Part shown: positions 6,176-8,682 of the stretch, piece after piece
How the letters are laid out: each line of letters opens with the position of its first letter
Position numbering within the stretch: the first letter of the stretch is position 1
Source: Microcaldota archaeon
GTDB taxonomy: Archaea > Micrarchaeota > Micrarchaeia > Micrarchaeales > Micrarchaeaceae
Assembly (NCBI GenBank): GCA_013330215.1
Contig: DUIS01000070.1
Coordinates: forward strand, 1-8,682
Direction of reading: 5' to 3'
DNA: 8,682 nt
Notes under the pieces: generated by a model
Told to the model about the DNA's origin: nothing
The model's input: only the letters and a program-made list of their open reading frames with translations
Database searches by the model: none
Made by a program: the position numbers and the translations under genes

Positions 6176-6247
6176 CGCCCGAAGCAGGGATCGAACCTGC
6201 AACCTATTGGTTAACAGCCAATCGCTCTACCATTGAGCTATTCGGGC
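6176..6247 (-). tRNA. tRNA-Asn (GTT)
   Basis: Complete 72-nt cloverleaf on the minus strand. Acceptor GCCCGAA/TTCGGGC (7 bp), D-arm GCTC-AATGGTA-GAGC, anticodon arm ATTGG-CTGTTAA-CCAAT with anticodon GTT, 5-nt variable loop, T-arm GCAGG-TTCGATC-CCTGC and discriminator G at 6176. CCA is not encoded, so the cell's CCA-adding enzyme must add it. No intron is present. It lies 53 nt downstream of the 6301-6978 gene on the same strand and may be processed from a shared transcript, as no clear TATA is seen between them. Confidence 0.97.
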
Positions 6248-6291
6248 ATGAATACATATTTTGTTATCTACTCTAAAAAGCTTCTCTTTTG

Positions 6292-6313
6292 CCCGGCCTT
6301 TTAAAAGAACGGG
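6292..6313 (-). terminator. Imperfect palindrome over the stop of the duplicated-domain gene
   Basis: On the minus strand CCCG-TT-CTTTTAAAAG-GC-CGGG is a near-palindrome centred on the TAA stop (6301-6303). The outer CCCG/CGGG and inner CTTTT/AAAAG arms pair, with a two-base mismatch on each side. No long T run follows, so it may be an RNA-processing or stability element before the tRNA rather than a true terminator. Confidence 0.3.
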
Positions 6314-6978
6314 AATGGCCTCTTCAGGTTTGTCGCCTTTATGTAGATCACGGACCTGTCAGAGAAGCCGTTCACGTACTCTACCGCGTCCGTTGTATAA
6401 TTGTAGGCCAGCGCGCTGAAAGTTCCTTTCTCCTTTACCTTTGCGAATGTGAAAACCTTTGCGTTGGACTCGTGGAAGAGCTCGAATGTCCCTATTATGT
6501 GGTCGTTCTTGCTGCGGAAGGCATAGAGCCTCGGCATCTGCTCGTCCTCACGGCCCATTCCTGCAATCGACTTTGCAAGCGCGTTCGGATCACGCACCTC
6601 TACCTTTATCACCTTTTCAGCCTTGCCCATGTCCTTTGACTTTGAGTACGGGTCAGAGAGCAGCTCTATTATCGGCGCCCTGAATGACCTCAGGTCCGGC
6701 TGACCCTGCGCATCGGTGAGCTCAAACCTCTCTCCCTCATCCGACTCTGGGCTATAGACCAGGAAATTCGAGATGCTCTTGACATCAGAGTAATACACAA
6801 TCCTGAGATCGCCGAGCTTCTCCCCGCCCGCAAGGAGCCTGTAGTTCGAGGATTCCTTCACAGCCTTCACGTATGCTCCTGGGCCATACCCTGACACGTA
6901 CCTTGCTAGGTCCAGTGCAGACTCCAGCTCAACGTAATAGGCGAGCATCCCCTTCCCTTTCTTTCCGCTTTGCTTCAT
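6301..6978 (-). CDS. Soluble protein with an internally duplicated domain, function unknown
   Basis: I do not recognise this 225-aa protein. It lacks a signal peptide, membrane segments and cysteines, and opens with a basic stretch (MKQSGKKGKG). It appears to be two copies of one alpha/beta unit. VELESALDLARYVSGYG (16-32) matches VEVRDPNALAKSIAGMG (126-142). Each is followed by a Tyr, a Gly-containing strand and an aromatic-rich strand (KLGDLRIVYYSD, about 54-65; HIIGTFELFHES, about 160-171). An in-frame GTG at 6987 is possible. The ATG at 6978 is preferred because the TATA-like TTTTATTAC (6998-7006) would place the transcript start at about 6977, making this a leaderless message. GTGAG just upstream could serve as a weak ribosome site on a longer transcript. 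tRNA-Asn follows on the same strand. Confidence 0.75.
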   Translation of the reverse strand: MKQSGKKGKGMLAYYVELESALDLARYVSGYGPGAYVKAVKESSNYRLLAGGEKLGDLRIVYYSDVKSISNFLVYSPESDEGERFELTDAQGQPDLRSFRAPIIELLSDPYSKSKDMGKAEKVIKVEVRDPNALAKSIAGMGREDEQMPRLYAFRSKNDHIIGTFELFHESNAKVFTFAKVKEKGTFSALAYNYTTDAVEYVNGFSDRSVIYIKATNLKRPFPFF

Positions 6979-6997
6979 GATTCTCACTTTCTGATGT

Positions 6998-7006
6998 GTA
7001 ATAAAA
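6998..7006 (-). promoter_or_regulatory. TATA-like box for leaderless transcription
   Basis: TTTTATTAC on the minus strand is centred about 26 nt upstream of the ATG at 6978, the distance expected between TATA box and start site. It lies within 40 nt of the stop of the upstream gene, so the 6301-6978 gene probably has its own promoter. Confidence 0.4.
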
Positions 7007-7007
7007 C

Positions 7008-7042
7008 TAAGGCTGTCTGAATTAACCGCAGCGCATCAGACA
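7008..7042 (-). terminator. Hairpin overlapping the stop of the secreted Ig-like gene
   Basis: TGTCTGA and TCAGACA (7036-7042 and 7014-7020 on the minus strand) form a 7-bp stem with a 15-nt loop. The TGA stop (7036-7038) lies in the 5' arm. GCCTTAG and then the T-rich TATA region follow, so the terminator and the next promoter are packed together. Confidence 0.45.
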
Positions 7043-7866
7043 TGCCTAGCTATGAGGCTTATTATGTACATCACAGAATATGCGGGCGCATAGACTATGG
7101 GGAATATCAGGGTTCCCTGCCCCAGCGCGGAATAATCGCTTGCGAGCGTAGCCCTAGTTGTTAGCGTTATGTTGCTCTGCTTGTATATGAGCGGGCTCGA
7201 GATGGAGCTTACATAGACCTGCATGTGGTAGACGTTGGGCTCGTTCTCGTATATCGGATAGGCGAACTGCCCCACTGTGCTGTGCAGCGCTATAACGGTC
7301 TTGCTTATGTTCCAGCCAGGAAGCCCGTGCACCGTTATCACGAATGGGCTGTCAGAGACGCCAGTGTTGTTTATTGTCACATAGACAGGGTATGGCTGCC
7401 CCGGTCCGGCGCTTATCATGCTTGGGGAGACGCTGAGGTTGAATACGTTAGGGGTGACATTCACATAGGCGCGCATCCTTATCGCGCCGACCTTTGAGTA
7501 GTTGCCGAAATTCACTGCGGTGAGGTTGAATGTGTAGGTGCCGTTCGGTGCCTGTGCCGCGACAGTCACCTTCACGGACGGGTAAGTTCCATAGAGCGGG
7601 GAATTCTGGGTGAGCCATCCGCTAGGCAGAGAGCTCGCGAAAAGCTCGTCCCATCCAAGCGCCACTGGCGCGCCTGTGTTGTTGGTAGTCGCAGCTGATA
7701 TCGTCACATAGAATGTCTGTCCCGGACCCACCTTCCCTAGATACAGGCTCCCGTTCTGCATTATTGTTACTCTGTAGGGTTCTGTTATGTTCACATAGGA
7801 GGCGCTGGCCAGCGCAGCTAGTGAAAGCAGCATAATTGCGGAAATGAAAACAAATACCGATTTCAA
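7036..7866 (-). CDS. Secreted Ig-like/NEW3-type protein with C-terminal hydrophobic segment
   Basis: Exported 276-aa protein of unknown role. Residues 1-22 form a classical Sec signal (basic KS, then a Leu/Ala/Ile core ending ALASA, with likely cleavage before SYV). The mature part looks like two beta-sandwich domains, about 30-137 and 138-238. Both are Asn/Thr/Gly-rich, with motifs typical of NEW3/CARDB-like folds: VGPGQTFYVTI, APNGTYTFNLTA, GPGQPYPVYVTINNTG. There are no cysteines. N-x-S/T sequons are common (NGT, NNT, NLT, NYS, NVT, NIS, NIT). A hydrophobic stretch near the C terminus (about 251-273) with IARHV after it may anchor it. The start is a TTG at 7866, supported by AGGTG 5 nt upstream. 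An ATG 4 nt further upstream is out of frame. It is probably a cell-surface adhesion or scaffold protein, and the adjacent LamG gene supports an envelope locus. Confidence 0.8.
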   Translation of the reverse strand: MKSVFVFISAIMLLSLAALASASYVNITEPYRVTIMQNGSLYLGKVGPGQTFYVTISAATTNNTGAPVALGWDELFASSLPSGWLTQNSPLYGTYPSVKVTVAAQAPNGTYTFNLTAVNFGNYSKVGAIRMRAYVNVTPNVFNLSVSPSMISAGPGQPYPVYVTINNTGVSDSPFVITVHGLPGWNISKTVIALHSTVGQFAYPIYENEPNVYHMQVYVSSISSPLIYKQSNITLTTRATLASDYSALGQGTLIFPIVYAPAYSVMYIISLIARHV

Positions 7867-7894
7867 GCATACACCTGTTATCCGTCCTATTTAG

Positions 7895-7918
7895 TAATAT
7901 AAAACAGGAGAATATAAA
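7895..7918 (-). promoter_or_regulatory. Two TATA-like boxes upstream of the Ig-like gene
   Basis: TTTATATTC (7910-7918) predicts a start near 7888 and a leader of about 22 nt that keeps the AGGTG ribosome site (7872-7876). TTTTATATTA (7895-7904) would start RNA near 7874 and cut into that site. The distal box is therefore the better candidate. Confidence 0.5.
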
Positions 7919-7929
7919 TATCAAATGGC

Positions 7930-7977
7930 AAAAAGGACGAATCCGGCCTGGAAGTGTGCCGAGAGGTACGGCGTACC
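7930..7977 (-). terminator. Palindrome and T run after the LamG gene
   Basis: Three bases after the TAG stop lies GGTACG-C-CGTACC (7965-7977), a 6-bp inverted repeat with a one-base centre. A run of five T (7930-7934) follows some 30 nt downstream. As RNA the stem must open to about 5 bp. It may end the LamG transcript or be a DNA palindrome bound by a protein. Confidence 0.35.
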
Positions 7978-7980
7978 ACG

Positions 7981-8682
7981 CTATGATATGTAACTTATGC
8001 TGTAGAATGTGCTTGGCGAATACTGGTTGTTGTACTCGGTCTGGATCCAGTTTGCGGAAAGCGCGGCATTGGAGATCTCGAGCTCGTCGATATTCCCGCT
8101 TATTCCCTGCCCAAAGCTGGCAGTATTCCCGCTCGTGGCGTACACCATCGATGGCTGTGAGGGTGCTGCGCCATACCAGTTGAAACTTGTGCTGGCGACA
8201 GGAGTCCCATCCATATAAAGGACATTGAGGTTCGAATTGAGATTGTTGTACGTCAATGTCATGTAATGCCATGCTCCTGTTGATGGGGCCGTAGTTGATG
8301 TAACACACTGCTCTTCGTCCATCACTACCCAGAAGGCGGTTCCACAGCTCCCCACGTTGTTACCCAGTCCCAGCCCTACAATACTCCAATAGGGTACCGC
8401 GCCGAATACCTGCCCCTGCCCTCCTGAATTCATGTAGAACCATTCCGAAACGCTCCATGCCGGTGATTCAAGTGCGGTATTGATGCTGGCGCTCGGAATA
8501 ACGATAAAGGTGCCGTCGCCGGTGTACGCTCCTGCGCCATCTATGATGCCTGACGAGGTTGCGGTTGTGCCGGTTATTGTCCCGGTTGCGCCGTGTGAGG
8601 TAGAGTCTGCAGCGCTGAGCGCACCGGCATTGCTTGAAAAGTGGTACACGCCAAGGTAGTTGCCATTCCATACCATTGCGGG
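7981..8682 (-). CDS. LamG/ConA-like lectin-domain surface protein, N-terminus outside the window
   Basis: The C-terminal 234 codons of a larger exported protein; the reading frame is still open at the window edge. The first Met (8676) is probably internal, because PAMVWNGNYLGVYHF matches the V-W-x-x-N-Y-x-x-V-x-H segment that opens LamG-type jelly rolls, often after a DUF2341 domain. Counting from that Met, the fold continues through DSTSHGATGTITG (24-36), SVSEWFYMN (75-83), GAWHYMTLTYNN (134-145) and LYMDGTPVAST (153-163). It ends in the hallmark GNIDELEISNAALSANWIQTEYNNQ (194-218) and a short SPSTFYSISYIS tail. Two cysteines (111, 124) could form a disulfide. No anchor follows the domain, so attachment must be N-terminal or non-covalent. 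It is likely a glycan-binding or adhesive envelope protein; substrate unknown. Confidence 0.85.
   Translation of the reverse strand, partial: PAMVWNGNYLGVYHFSSNAGALSAADSTSHGATGTITGTTATSSGIIDGAGAYTGDGTFIVIPSASINTALESPAWSVSEWFYMNSGGQGQVFGAVPYWSIVGLGLGNNVGSCGTAFWVVMDEEQCVTSTTAPSTGAWHYMTLTYNNLNSNLNVLYMDGTPVASTSFNWYGAAPSQPSMVYATSGNTASFGQGISGNIDELEISNAALSANWIQTEYNNQYSPSTFYSISYIS

Noticed and set aside
5382..6192. GCAGGGATC shared by 5382-5390 and the tRNA-Asn T-arm (6184-6192), a possible attachment-site duplication flanking the ankyrin-like gene
   Set aside because: Nine bases is too short for a convincing att repeat, the flanks do not match further, and no integrase is present.
7622..8308. 228-codon minus-strand ORF bridging the Ig-like and LamG genes
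   Set aside because: It overlaps two well-supported genes in another frame and crosses their terminator and promoter. Its composition is Cys/His/Arg-rich nonsense.

Overview
The window reads as archaeal chromosome. Most genes have TTTAAATA- or TTTATATC-like TATA boxes at the archaeal distance. Starts use GGAG or GGTGA Shine-Dalgarno sequences, with occasional GTG and TTG codons. The single tRNA has no encoded CCA, and the exported proteins are Thr/Ser- and N-x-S/T-rich with short hydrophobic anchors. The coding density, the many unrecognised secreted proteins and the Val/Ile-rich anchor ending in RRKK suggest a small-genome DPANN archaeon, perhaps Micrarchaeota (ARMAN-like). That lineage is an inference, not something the sequence proves.

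Layout. (1) 14-577, minus: AhpC/Prx1-type peroxiredoxin. (2) 703-1923 and 2049-3266, minus: tandem paralogous surface proteins, each with its own promoter, leader and T-rich terminator. They share six cysteines, a Thr-rich stalk and a C-terminal membrane anchor. (3) 3433-4653, plus: orphan cytosolic coiled-coil protein, divergent from the surface pair. (4) 4706-5233, minus: membrane-anchored SlyD-like FKBP prolyl isomerase, convergent with the coiled-coil gene. (5) 5234-5485: a 252-bp divergent intergenic region with four GCCAAT/ATTGGC hexamers. (6) 5486-6124, plus: A+T-richer gene of degenerate ankyrin-like repeats, tail-to-tail with tRNA-Asn(GTT) at 6176-6247, minus. (7) 6301-6978, minus: orphan soluble protein built from two copies of one domain. 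(8) 7036-7866, minus: secreted Ig-like protein. (9) 7981-8682, minus: C-terminal part of a LamG/ConA-like surface protein that runs off the window.

The common theme is the cell envelope. Four genes encode exported, sequon-rich proteins, and the FKBP is placed to fold such proteins outside the membrane. The paired surface proteins are the best candidates for an undescribed S-layer-like or envelope system. Their signal-peptide DNA is identical over 54 nt and their promoter-proximal DNA over 21 nt, although the mature proteins have diverged widely. A second recurring feature is inverted repeats that straddle or abut stop codons at several gene ends. No CRISPR array, transposase, integrase or recognisable defence operon was seen.
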